Positions 24,901 through 34,455 of a stretch of DNA of 64,000 bases are shown here, in pieces (position 1 is the first letter of the stretch; each line of letters begins with the position of its first letter). The notes beneath the pieces are model-generated. The model did no database searches. It saw only the letters and a program-made list of their open reading frames with translations, and was not told where the DNA came from. The DNA lies in assembly GCA_030159075.1 (NCBI GenBank), contig BROG01000242.1, forward strand, positions 62,001 through 126,000, in the 5' to 3' direction. The stretch is from Atrina japonica. Lineage: Eukaryota; Mollusca; Bivalvia; Pterioida; Pinnidae. The position numbers and the translations under genes were made by a program.

Positions 24901-26476
24901 CTACCTTAATATTAATTTGCATTCTCAAAAGCTGCAGCAAACCTTGACAGAAGTGGACCAAGTGTAATGACCGGTGATAACAAAAACTGGTATCCGATGT
25001 CACAGAGGGATCAGCTTCCAAGTTATCATCATCAATCCTTTACCAGTCATCCCCGTCCAGATCCTGACGTAAGGTAAATATACACGTTATGTATATACAT
25101 GCACATACATGTTCATTTCATTTCCAAAATTTAGACCATAAATTACTTCCTTTAATATGATTATTCTATTATAAATTTATGCTGTATTTCTTAAGGTGGA
25201 TTTCTAGAAATACTGTCAAATCCGTAAATTTCATCATTAGAAAATAAAAAAATTGTTGACATTAAATTTCGTAGAGATAAAACAACTTGTTTGTATAGGA
25301 ACCTATTACTAAGTATAATTTATGTAAAATTTCATCATGGTTTAAATTTCATTGATAAATGAAAACAACAAAATTAGGAGAATTAAAACCACAACAAAGT
25401 TTTCTGATTCTACAGTGTTATAGGTATTTTTATTATTATCCAGAGTTACCACCCCTTGTAGCGGGTATCGATTGTTATGTCATTTGTTTGTGCGTAAAAT
25501 TGAGAAAAGTTATCGAATAATACATCATATGTTTGTGTGATGTTTTTTTTCTCACGTAAAGATTTGACACCACAATCGATACCTGCTTACATGGGAGATA
25601 ACTCTGACTAACAAAAACACACAATAGGTCTACCAAGGTAAAGAAGTACATCAGGGTTAATACCGTCCACTTTCGAAAAGTAGGTTGTACAGATAAAACA
25701 TATTGCTTTGCATGGAATCTTTGCATTACTGAAGCTTTAATATTTTATATGTTGCCTGGTAACTTTTTATGATGTAATTTAGACTTAATGTGTTTGTGCC
25801 AATTTTACCTTGATAGACCTATACATTATGTCCTGCAGGACAAGTGATAGTTTTACTTGTCCAAATGCAAAAATGACTTGTCTGAAAATCAAGTGTAAAA
25901 TTCAAGGATATTATTTTGTGATTAAAAAAGTATAATCTTTATTGAATGAATTGTAGTCTTCAATAATTTCACTTGTCCTTTCAGACAAGTGAGAAGTAAC
26001 ATCTACTTATCCAAATGCAAAATGGACTTGTCCCGGACAACCGGACAAACCTCAATGTTGAAACCTGATAATGAAATATTTGAAGAGAGAGTACCGATGT
26101 ACAGTTCACCCCCAGTATACCGCCACCTTTTGTTTTCCATAATTCTGGCAGTATAACAGATTTGGCAATGAAGTTTAGTTTTTAGTTATCATTATACATT
26201 GTAATTTTTTTTCCATTTCGTATCTTTTGCAGATACACAGAAATGCCATGTGTGATGACAGATCATAGCTTACAGTTAGCACAGCAGCATCGTATATCAC
26301 CAGCCAAAGAAAATCGCTACAGAGACGATCATTTATTTGATCATCAATTACTCGCCTCAAGACACCCTTATGATGCGGATGAGGAAGTGGCATTTACAAC
26401 TGAACAAATGCGTCCTCCACCACTGCCACCAAGACCACCTCTTCTACAGTATCAATCAAGGCAATATTTTGTATAG
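15796..26476 (+). CDS. Gene A: unrecognised type I membrane protein, six exons
   Basis: Joining 15796-15916, 19244-19491, 21001-21154, 22659-22886, 24938-25073 and 26233-26476 gives 1,131 nt: 376 codons plus TAG, with every junction GT/AG and in phase. Residues 1-35 form a signal peptide (basic start, core VMIPFLVILMPC). Residues about 36-198 are an ectodomain with eight cysteines (49, 74, 92, 96, 107, 127, 136, 167) and one N-glycosylation sequon (N101-Y-S). The spacing of the last cysteines and the alternating hydrophobic pattern are faintly CUB-like, which is a weak inference. Residues about 201-222 are a membrane span followed by CCWKRR. The tail is Ser/Thr-rich, then His/Gln-rich, ending in PPPLPPRPP (357-365, a class II SH3-ligand pattern) and Y-F-V, a possible PDZ ligand. 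This suggests a receptor or adhesion-like surface protein, but I recognise no family. An acceptor-like CAG just before the start codon implies an upstream 5'UTR exon. Confidence 0.72.
16297..16465 (+). mobile_element. Short TIR element, copy 2 of 3 (left end lost)
   Basis: Aligns by eye to 7,415-7,606 from AAGTCCACTGTCGGGATAC to the right end AATCTAAATGTAGCTACAAG. The left inverted repeat is missing. It lies in intron 1 of gene A. Confidence 0.65.
16975..18430. repeat. 40-bp minisatellite in intron 1 of gene A
   Basis: About 36 copies of a 40-bp unit (CATGGTATTTTGTGGGTAAT followed by GACTGAGCCAATGACCAGGC). Units vary, and some contain insertions such as TACATGTA near 18,240 and 18,327. A block of about seven units is itself duplicated with a shift of 279 bp (about 17,220-17,455 against 17,499-17,734). 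Confidence 0.95.
18676..18900 (+). mobile_element. Dispersed repeat with TTTAGCTCACCTGAGCTGAA start
   Basis: Starts TTTAGCTCACCTGAGCTGAA and runs into CTGTCTGTCC. Partial matches to the start occur at about 14,800 (TTTAGCTCACCTGGAAGAG) and 9,818-9,860 (inverted AGCTC motifs). Elements beginning this way are common in mollusc genomes (recalled, not searched). No coding content. Confidence 0.45.
19244..19491 (+). CDS. Gene A exon 2 (ectodomain)
   Basis: Acceptor ATCATTGCAG; completes codon 41 and ends exactly at codon 123, phase 0. Carries cysteines 49, 74, 92, 96 and 107 and the sequon N101-Y-S. Donor GTAAAT at 19492. The frame stays open past the donor only because a MITE follows, so readthrough to 19689 is not coding. 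Confidence 0.75.
19499..19690 (+). mobile_element. MITE family M, copy 1 (intron 2 of gene A)
   Basis: A 190-bp fold-back element. The left arm is AGGTATTTTTGTTATCCAGA, then GTATTGATTGTGATGTCA; the right arm is TGATGTCACAATCGATACCT, then GGGAGATAACTCTG. Its first base is about 8 nt after the exon 2 donor. Other copies: 25,421-25,617 and 26,742-26,931. Confidence 0.85.
21001..21154 (+). CDS. Gene A exon 3 (ectodomain)
   Basis: Acceptor ATATTTGTAG. Codes residues 124-174 plus one base (phase 1) and includes cysteines 127, 136 and 167. Donor GTAAGT at 21155. The strand-like hydrophobic alternation around residues 142-164 is typical of an extracellular beta fold. Confidence 0.75.
21160..21775. 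repeat. 18-bp irregular minisatellite in intron 3 of gene A
   Basis: Degenerate copies of TCTGAGTGACTYATAGTC begin a few bases after the exon 3 donor and run about 600 bp. Unit length varies from 16 to 21 bp. Confidence 0.9.
22355..22487. mobile_element. Small MITE with CAGTRAAACYTG ends
   Basis: Starts CAGTGAAACTTGTACATAAA and ends GCAGGTTTTACTG, giving inverted termini of about 12 bp with few mismatches. Length 133 bp, in intron 3 of gene A, no coding content. Confidence 0.6.
22659..22886 (+). CDS. Gene A exon 4 (juxtamembrane and membrane span)
   Basis: Acceptor TTATTTTAG. Codes residues 175-250 plus one base; phase 1 at both ends, so it is symmetrical and could be skipped without a frameshift. 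A charged stretch (ERYRREERRQRD) precedes the span at about residues 201-222. Donor GTAAGT at 22887. Skipping it would remove the membrane anchor; whether that happens is not visible here. Confidence 0.78.
23015..23103 (+). mobile_element. About 90-bp MITE, TTAACTCATTTACCCC family, copy 1
   Basis: Ends are TTAACTCATTTACCCC and GGGGTAGATGAATTAA, inverted to each other. Inner landmarks are ACATTTGGACTGGCTTAAGT and AGAGTCCATTATTG. Other copies: 40,267-40,356 on the same strand and 33,891-33,980 inverted. Intron 4 of gene A. Confidence 0.8.
23800..24893 (+). mobile_element. Repeat family with CAGGCATAAAAAATCTTATA, split by a later insertion
   Basis: Outer parts 23,800-24,044 and 24,826-24,893 join into one element matching 40,445-40,772 (and a deleted copy at 53,250-53,515). 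Landmarks are CAGGCATAAAAAATCTTATA, TGAAAAAGTGCCAAA, AATTTAAGAATTTTTA and ATCAATCTAAGTAGTAAAAA. The right end reads CAGTTATGCCCCTTTAA. The middle is occupied by the element at 24,047-24,823. Confidence 0.75.
24047..24823. mobile_element. 777-bp TIR element nested in an older repeat (TA target)
   Basis: Inverted ends CCGTATTTG and CAAATACGG are flanked by TA on both sides. Longer sub-terminal pairing includes GGGCGCCCTTATT against the inverted GGTGCCCTTATTAGAGC. Removing it restores GGATATATCTC, matching GTGTATATCTCATTTTTG in the uninterrupted relative near 53,420. Its frames of 60-80 codons resemble nothing I know. A TA duplication fits Tc1/mariner or pogo-like elements; the family is not settled. 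Confidence 0.72.
24938..25073 (+). CDS. Gene A exon 5 (cytoplasmic tail)
   Basis: Codes residues 251-296 (partial), rich in Ser, His, Gln and Pro. Acceptor GCTGCAG at 24931-24937. An alternative acceptor AAAAG ending at 24931 would add two codons in frame, so the exact start is uncertain. Donor GTAAAT at 25074, phase 2. Confidence 0.65.
25421..25617 (+). mobile_element. MITE family M, copy 2 (intron 5 of gene A)
   Basis: Same fold-back element as 19,499-19,690: TAGGTATTTTTATTATTATC, CAGAGTTACCACC, GCGGGTATCGATTG at left; CACAATCGATACCTGCT and GGGAGATAACTCTGACTAA at right. Confidence 0.85.
25838..26055. repeat. Internal direct repeat, ACTTGTCCAAATGCAAAA
   Basis: Two blocks about 160 bp apart share CAAGTGA, TCCAAATGCAAAA and GGACTTGTC. 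The segment lies in intron 5 of gene A and looks like a dispersed element, but there is no second copy in the window. Confidence 0.5.
26233..26476 (+). CDS. Gene A exon 6 (tail end and stop)
   Basis: Acceptor CTTTTGCAG. Completes codon 296 and runs to TAG at 26474-26476. The last 20 residues contain PPPLPPRPP and end Q-Y-F-V. Confidence 0.75.
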
Positions 26477-26618
26477 AACAAGGTATTCACAGTTTGTGAT
26501 GTCATATGCATGTAATTGTGAAAAGGGAAGGTAGCCTGTCTGGATGCAATGTTCAAGGAGAGAGATAAAGTTTGTCAGAAATAGAGCAACATGTTCAGAG
26601 AGAGGAATGCCATGGTTA

Positions 26619-26624
26619 AAATAA
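26619..26624 (+). terminator. Candidate polyadenylation signal of gene A
   Basis: AATAAA lies 143 bp after the stop codon, the first such hexamer downstream. A MITE begins about 120 bp further on. Confidence 0.45.
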
Positions 26625-26741
26625 AGCATGTACATTGTACAAGAGAGAGTTATGAAGATAAAGATGTTAAGTGAGAGGGATATATTTTTGTGACCAATAA
26701 CCATATGTATGGTGAGAGGAGACAATTCTGTCTTTTCATTT

Positions 26742-26931
26742 TTTCAGAGTTATCTCCCATGTTAGCAGGTATCGATTGTGAGTCATGTCTTTACGTGAGA
26801 AAATAATGTCATTTTCAAACAAACATATGATGTCACAATTGATAACTTTTCTCATTTTACTCACAAACAAATGACATCACAATCAATACCTGCTACAAAG
26901 GATGGTAACTCTGGATAACGAAAATACCTAA
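26742..26931 (-). mobile_element. MITE family M, copy 3 (inverted)
   Basis: Inverted copy of the 19,499 element: it starts CAGAGTTATCTCCCATGTTA and ends CTCTGGATAACGAAAATACC. It ends 9 bp before the larger TIR element at 26,941. Confidence 0.85.
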
Positions 26932-26940
26932 TTTTGATAA

Positions 26941-28241
26941 GGCCATAATAAAAAAAATCCTAGATTCTCATCCCGCCCGCCATGATTTTCACGCCCGCCC
27001 CGATTTTTTTTATTTTTAAATTTACGTTTTTAAACGAATATAGTGGACCTGAAATATCCCGTGTTTTGTCCGATTCCGTTCTGTAATGTTCATGGTTCAG
27101 ATGACTTCTGGTGGTTATTTTTATACTAAAAAGCAGACAACATGGTCTTCGCCGTTATTTCATAAGAAAATCTAAGACGTTAGCTGAATGAGTGATAATA
27201 ACGCAACAATGAATGTGCATTTACGATCAACCAATCAACAAACGTCTTAGATTTTCTTCTGTTCAAAATGGAGACAGACGACGTGAATACAAAAAGCATA
27301 TCAACAAATATCTAACGTCAGTGATAAGAAATAGGTGGTTGAAATGATCGCTAGAACTGCTGGTTGTGATCAAATGGCACAGCATCTTGATACGAAGAAA
27401 ATATATGGGAGGACTTCTGCCCCGATAGTTCGGCCCAGTTTTTCGGCTAGATAAGCGACAGTTTCTGTTGGGAAATCTAAAGATGAAACGTTCGTTTCAT
27501 GTGACCATGAATGCAAAGTTGTCAATATTGTGTTTTTTCTTGGCAACTATATTCAGTTTTCCCAGAACTCGGATGATTCTGAAAAAAATAACAATGACGC
27601 TGTGCATGATGCATTCAGTATTCTTATGTCTGCAGCATCAAAGGCAAACCATTTACCCGAGAAGCATAGCAACCCAGTTAATGACAAAATAAAGCTACAG
27701 AATGACATTATTGATCGGCTACAAGAGCAAAATGTAGGATTTCTTTGTGCCAATGTTAACACTCTTGGTAAGTCGTTTTTTCATACATTGGCTGTCTGTC
27801 TATGGTAGCCTACGTTGATGAAAATCATCATACATTAGAAGGAATGGGATGCCATATACCAGCACCTCTTGCTCATTTGAAGGGGTATTGACGGCCTTCA
27901 AGCAAGAAAAAAACGCAAGTAGGATTTCTTGTTTTTGACATGACATTGGTTACAATTTTGGTATCTAGTGATTCTAGTCATACATGTACACGACATAGAT
28001 ATAAACATGAGATTTTGTTTAAATTTGTTGATTTTGTGTTATTATATTTTGACATGAAGTCAAATAAAACTATGAAAGCTAAACAATGTCTTTTTTTTCA
28101 CTGTCTGTCGGGTCAATTTAGTCATATTCCGTGTCCAATTCCATTTCAGAAAAAATAAAAAATAAAAATAAAAATTCGCCCCCCTGCCACAATTTTTTTG
28201 AAAAAAAGGATGAGAAGCTAGCAATTTTTTTTATTATGGCC
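26941..28241. mobile_element. 1.3-kb TIR transposon with TAA target duplication (PIF/Harbinger-like)
   Basis: Left end GGCCATAATAAAAAAAATCC and right end inverted (ATTTTTTTTATTATGGCC) form at least 18 bp of TIR, with TAA directly outside on both sides (26,938-26,940 and 28,242-28,244). A 3-bp TAA duplication is typical of PIF/Harbinger elements (family knowledge). No transposase is visible, so it is non-autonomous. It carries an exon-like coding segment at 27,557-27,777. Confidence 0.75.
27557..27777 (+). pseudogene. Exon-like coding piece captured inside the 1.3-kb transposon
   Basis: A single open frame runs from an acceptor-like ACTATATTCAG to a consensus donor GTAAGT at 27778. It codes for about 73 residues including HDAFSILMSAASKANHLPEK and GFLCANVNTLG. 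The composition is normal for a globular protein, unlike surrounding sequence. I have a faint sense that similar segments occur in uncharacterised, expanded mollusc proteins, but I cannot name the family. It may be a fragment of a host gene carried by the element or part of a spliced element gene. Confidence 0.45.
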
Positions 28242-28284
28242 TAAGTAAAAGAAATGTTTAAAAGAGAGGAATTATAGTTTGTGA

Positions 28285-28435
28285 ACAACATCATGTTCAT
28301 GTTACAGTCATGAACATGACATTTAGTTTGTCATGTTCAGTGACAGTCATGTAGAAAGAAAATTAGTCATGTTTAGTGACAGTCGTGAACATGACATTTA
28401 GTTTGTCATGTTCAGTGACAGTCATGCACAGTTAC
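28285..28435. repeat. Duplicated and self-inverted TCATGAACATGAC block
   Basis: Two near-identical stretches (ACAGTCRTGAACATGACATT, TAGTTTGTCATGTTCAGTGA) lie about 100 bp apart. CATGTTCA and TGAACATG also pair within each block. Confidence 0.7.
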
Positions 28436-29936
28436 TACAGATTCCTTCTGAAAGTCAAAATTATTTGATTCAGAAAGAGAATGCTGGTGTAATGTTTATT
28501 GATAATGTCTTATTGGTATGAACATTCAGCATGTAAATTTTACAATTTCCTGGAGGAATTTACTACAAAAACAAGATGTGTAGAAATAATTTCCATTTCC
28601 ATTAAGTGTTTTGTGCCTTGACAAGCAAATCAAACAAAATTATCTATGTTCTAGGAAAGTAAACAGTTTTTAAGATGAATTTTTTGTCTTCAAAACTGAT
28701 ATGTTTTATAAATCTTTTCTGTGTTTCAGATACCTTATATATAGCAACATGTCGAAATATTAAAGAAAAGCCATTTCATTTGATTTTATTGATACTTAAA
28801 TTTCGTTGCAGTTGCTCTTTAAATTTATCATTCATTTTCAATTTACATTTTCACATGCATATTAAAATGATAAAAACATAAACAATATTTATGTATTTTG
28901 ATGGGCACAGATAGATATACTAATTTCTCTTTTGAGATGTCGTCAAACTGTGCCTTGTCAATGGAAGGTGCTATATTTATTTTTGTCTATCTGAAGATGA
29001 TTATATATATGTATATTTCATATTTACATTTTAGATTAATTTTGACATATCTTCATAAACCACATTTAGTCATTTGCATATCTGTTGATATCATTAGCTC
29101 TGCACAGATAAAATGATGTAACACATTGATATGGGCACTTATCTTAACATTTATCTTAACTTGATGTTGATTTGTTCCAAGACAATATAACAAGAAATTT
29201 TATGATAAGTTTGTGTTAACTTCAATCATTATTTACACCACACTCAACAATTTTTTGTTCGGACAATTCTAGTCAATTTTTTAATATGACAGCCTACACA
29301 GGATGTTTAACTCCTCACTAGATACTGGTAGGTATGATGACGATAAGAAACAGTTACTGGTTACTGTAGACAGTGTTAATTTAATCTTGTTTTGCTGCAT
29401 TACCTAAAATTTAAACTCATCCAGATCACAAAAATAATAAGTTCACTACACTTAACCTGAATATATGAAAAAAAAGATCTATGTTTCTAGACAACAAGGT
29501 CAGTATTAGTCACTTAGGACAGTCAGAGAAAGAATATTTTTTTTACCTGTATCATAATCTTATTATATGCTAGAAGGTGTATTATTCTGACATCAACCCC
29601 TCAAGGTCAGTATGGTACTTAAATTTGTTTTCTCTTTTGTAGTCTTACTCCTTTTAAAATTATCTCACAAATGTCCATTTTTTATCCCTGTGTACAGTAA
29701 CAGAGATTAGGTCCACAGAAAATAAATATATAAATTATCAAGTTTGCACATTTCCTCTTTTACTTTTTACACATTTTTTTTTTCAATTTATGTACACTTA
29801 TAGTTTCATTTGGTCAGAGTTGTGAAGTTTTCATATAGTTTGTCTTTCATTTAATTTGTTTTAACATATACATTGTATGATTTGTGATAGCTTTAGTTTT
29901 TGATTACCATAATGCTGTGTAATGTGACATCTTAAT

Positions 29937-30365
29937 ATTGTGATTGTCATCAAAAGACATGATGTCATGTCAGGAGATTAAAAGAGGTCACCCAAAGGCA
30001 TGATGTCATTTCAGAAGGTTAGATGATGTCATCAAAGGACATAATGTCATATCAGAAGATTAAATTGATGTCATCTAAATACATGATGCAATGTCAGACG
30101 GTTATCCAATGTCATCTAAACACATGGTGTCATGTCAAAAGGTTATCTAATACCATTCAGACATACTGTCATGTCAAAAGGTTATCTAATACCATTCAGA
30201 CATAATGTCATTTCAGAAGGTTATCTAATACCATTCAGACATAATGTCATTTCAGAAGGTTATCTAATACCATTCAGACGTAATGTCATGTCAAAAGGTT
30301 ATCTGATGTCATCTAAAGATATAATATCATGTCAGAGGATTATCTGATGTCATCCAAAGAGATGA
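29937..30365. repeat. 39-bp tandem repeat, about 11 copies
   Basis: The best units are 39 bp (TTATCTAATACCATTCAGAC, then RTAATGTCATTTCAGAAGG). Outer copies are more diverged. The multiple-of-3 length produces a 13-residue periodic frame, which I do not take as a gene. Confidence 0.9.
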
Positions 30366-31649
30366 TGCGATCTGTCTATGCAAGAAAGCCATCAGCCATC
30401 CCAATATATTTACCTCTCAATAAATCAAAAGTCGATCTCTCCATAACCCCGTAGAAATCCTTTGTACATGTAATTATGCCTCATCATCAGAAGCTCAACC
30501 CTTTGTTTACAAACAGCAAACTCTCTTCATAACTATATGCCAACAGTGATCTCAGTGTAAGCCAGCAGGTATTTGATACAATTAAGCTTACAGTCACAAT
30601 ATATTTTGGAATCAAGATGTCATATTACATCAGCATTACTATTTAGATTAATCACTGTTTTGTTGTTGTTGTTGTTCTTTTATATACAGTACAAATGTAC
30701 CTGTTTTTAATGAGTTTGTTTTCTGTTGATATTTATAGCAGTGCTCACTGAATTTTGAGTATGTATATTTCAGTATTTTGTAACATTTGTACTTAATAAT
30801 GTAAATCTTGGATGTTTATCAAACTTTGTTAAAGGATAGAAAATTGTCTTTTTAAATTTAAGAAATATACATGTAATTTATTTACAACTCTGATATCCTT
30901 TTAATCTTATCTCAAAATTATAGATTTTGTTGTTGATACCAGTACTACCTAACTTATTATCTCTTTTATTGTCACTTTTTAACTACCTTATTACTTCTGT
31001 TTTAAAAATTTATTACACATTTAAAATCCCGTTTATCACTTTATGTAACTATGTACATATTGTCTATATGTATATTGAATTTGGTTTTTTTTTTGGTTTT
31101 GTGTCAGTATACATCGGTAGAATGTATAACACATTTGAAATAACACATAATGAAACTATATCTACATGTACATCATGTAGAATACAAATATTTTGACCAC
31201 ATTTGATTTTTTCCTGTCTTTTTTATATCCTGATAAGAACTGTTCATCTATATCACCGACTAGAATTCAAAATTCCAGAAATTCATATTTATGCTGTGAC
31301 TCTCATATTGATACATAGAGTTCTGTGATGTATATACTCTGCTATGGCTCTTTACCTTTGACCTGTAGCCTTTTGTAGACCTTTTGTCATTCAACCCACC
31401 CACCCCCAACAAAACAGCATGACACCTGCTCAAGGTCTCATTTTCTTTTACAGTACCATTTACTGTATGTGTATTTAAATCATATTTCAGTGCTCTGAGG
31501 GGTTGTAGACTTATAAGTGCAATCTTGAATTCGCACAGTTATGACAAGAATATAAATTGGCAATGATATACTTTCCCGGTACACAATGTACTAAAGCAGC
31601 GGTCATGTACAGGTAACATTACACTACAGGGTAGATTCAAGTTTATTAT

Positions 31650-31806
31650 GAAAATGTCTATACAATACAGGTAAGGTGACCATTGTAACTGACCAATTGT
31701 AGGTAGTCTATACAATACAGGTAAGTTGACCATTGTTACTAACCAGTTATAGGTAGTCTATACAATACAGGTAAGGTGACCATTGTAACTGACCAATTGT
31801 AGGTAT
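31650..31806. repeat. Three copies of a 50-bp unit
   Basis: GTCTATACAATACAGGTAAG followed by GTGACCATTGTAACTGACCA occurs three times with a few changes. Confidence 0.88.
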
Positions 31807-32564
31807 AACATGGTACTACTAAACAGTATTCAAAACTGATTGATTGTACTATAAATGCCATTAATTTTGTTGTGTATGCAGAATGACAGATGGAGAATTT
31901 TTAGCCCTACACTTGAATTAGCATTATGACTTGAGCGTGAAAGGCGCTTATATCAGAATACCGCTAAAATAAGTGTACGTACATTATGACTTATATACAG
32001 AAGTAAGCATTTAGTATTGTTATATGAACAAACACAGAATAATTTCACCTTCTCTCTGGCCTAAAAGTATACATGAGTTATAGGTTTGCAAAAAAAAGAC
32101 CAAAGTAAATGTTCAAGATGGTCAATTCTGTCAATAAGTTTAGCTCAGATTTTAGAAAGATGGCCAGTTCTTAAAGATAAAAAGAGAAGAGAAAAGGCCA
32201 AGCACTATACCTGATTTATTTTTAAAAACATTTTCACCACTTTAAAAAGATGACTAAACTATTTTAATTTTTAGGAGATCAGAATTTAAACAATGGTACT
32301 GTCTCAATTATAGTTCACTGTAGTATGAAATAATCAGCCGGTGCCAAAATACCAGTTACTAGGATTTATGTCTACCCTCTGTGTCAGCAGTGGCAACAAC
32401 CCAGTGGTTGTAAATGTGTAATGTACTGTACTCTTGGGAGTTTTCGCTTCTGATGAGAGGGCAAATTTAAAATGAAATTTATTTTCAAGCTAGATTATTG
32501 AAGCACAGATCTTTGCAGATGCCATCTATGAGACAATGGTCATTTAGTGGTATTTAAGACGGTG

Positions 32565-32625
32565 TTAATATGCTTTCTGTCATAAAAGGGCAAAATTAAC
32601 CAGGGCAAAAATTTCAAGGTGTGCA
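32565..32625. mobile_element. Fragment related to the GGGCAAAAAT elements
   Basis: CTTTCTGTCATAAAAGGGCA is shared with 4363-4385, followed in both by GGGCAAAAAT. Probably the right end of a dispersed element. Confidence 0.5.
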
Positions 32626-32699
32626 ATATTTGATAATGTTTATATACGAGTGCCTCTGTCAAAAGTTTTGGAAACGGCTAAACGATTGTAAGATTTGAA

Positions 32700-33475
32700 C
32701 ACTGTTATAGACAAGATAGTCATGATACTTTGTAATAGACAAGATAGTCATGATACTCCATAATAGACAAAATAGTCAGGTACTCTTGTTATAGACAAGA
32801 TAATCATGATACTCTGTAATAGACAAAATAGTCAGGTACTCTTGCTATAGACAAGATAGTCATGATACTTTGTAATAGACAAGATAGTCATGATACTTTG
32901 TAATAGACAAGATAGTCATGGTACTCTTGTTATAGACAAGATAGTCATGATACTTTGTAATAGACAAGATAGTCATGGTACTCTTGTTAGAGACAAGATA
33001 GTCATGATACTTTGTAATAGACAAGATAATGATGATACTCTAATAGACAAGATAGTCATGACACTTTGTAATAGACAAGATAGTCATGACACTAGATAAT
33101 AGACAGGATGATCATGACACTTTGCAATAGACAAGATGGGCATGACACTGTTATAGACAAGATAGTCATGACACTCCATAATAGACTAGATGGTCATGAC
33201 ACTGTAATAGACAGGATGGTCATGATACTCCTTAATACACATGGTCAGGACACTAATAGACAAGATGGTCATGATAGTCTATAAGAGACAGGATGGTCAT
33301 GACATTCCATAATAGACAAGATGGTCATGACACCCTATAATAGACAAGATAGTCATGACACTCCATAATAGACAAGATGGTCATTACACCTCGGTATAGA
33401 CAATATGGTCATGATACTCTGTAATAAACAAGATAGTATTGATACTTTGTAATAGACAAGATATTCACAGATTGT
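32700..33475. repeat. 28-bp tandem repeat, about 27 copies
   Basis: Unit TAATAGACAAGATAGTCATG followed by ATACTTTG, with frequent variants (GGTCATGACACT, CTCTTGTTATAGAC). Confidence 0.94.
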
Positions 33476-33890
33476 TGATTTAGTGAAATAAACTATTTTG
33501 AATTTCATATAAATACATTTTTCACATATTTCTATGGTTCCTTGTCAAACTTTCTTGTCATCTTTACAATAACATTTTGAAAAATTAGTCATCATTGCAC
33601 TTTGATTACTATCATATATGAATTATTTATTTATAAAGTTTTCACTTATCATGTAGGATATATTATGTATGAATTACTCTTTTGGAGTATAATAAGTTTG
33701 TAGAGTAAATATATGTGTACTTTTTGTACTGTAAATTTATACACCATGAAAAAAATAAATGTTGTGTAGATTTGTTCCTTTTGTTTGACTTCTTATATTC
33801 ATCAGAGAATTTGTCACAAAGATGTTGCAAACTAGGGAGGAAAAAACAGAAAGTTTGACCATGCAGTTTTGACTTGCAGTGAGGGTTCTT

Positions 33891-33980
33891 TTAACTCATC
33901 AACCCCTGAAAACAATGAACTCTTCTGTAAATCAGAGACTTAGGCCAGTCCATATGTATTTTTAGGGGTAAATGAGTTAA
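33891..33980 (-). mobile_element. About 90-bp MITE, TTAACTCATTTACCCC family, copy 2
   Basis: Inverted copy of 23,015-23,103 with perfect-looking ends TTAACTCATC and GGGGTAAATGAGTTAA. Confidence 0.8.
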
Positions 33981-34375
33981 TGTGCCACACCAACAATGAC
34001 ACAGGACCATTAGTTGGGGCGCCAGGTGGACTTTAATCATAATATTGAGTATAAAGGGTACGAGTGCTCGATTCTATTGTAAATGTCCTAATAAGGAAGG
34101 AATTGGATGTCTTAAGTTGCTGTCCTGGGGTTTGGTCACCAGGGGGCCAACAGTTGACCAAAAAGTACTCTCAAAAAAAGATTCGAGTACAACATCCTTT
34201 TCAAAGTACATTCTTTTGAGCTTCCTGGTACCCCAGGTACCACAAAGCAGTTTGAGTTGTGTAGAAATTTTCTTAAGTCTAATATAAAAATTACAATCAC
34301 CACAGTGTTAACTATCAGGAGGTCCAAGAGACATACACAAATTGGACTTAACATAAACATCAGTGAAAATCCAGA

Positions 34376-34455
34376 GGTGAGATCAGGTGCCAAGGAGGCA
34401 CACATCCACTGTGAGTCCACAGTTAAAAAAAAAACAAGTGAGGAATATGTGTAAC
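34376..34455 (+). mobile_element. Fragment of the 8,366/57,275 repeat family
   Basis: GAGGTGAGATCAGGTGCCAA and CACTGTGAGTCCACAG followed by GTGAGGAA match 57,355-57,455 in order. Confidence 0.5.

Noticed and set aside
32700..33475. Regular arrays considered as CRISPR
   Set aside because: Units abut with no unique spacers and the genome is plainly eukaryotic; these are minisatellites.
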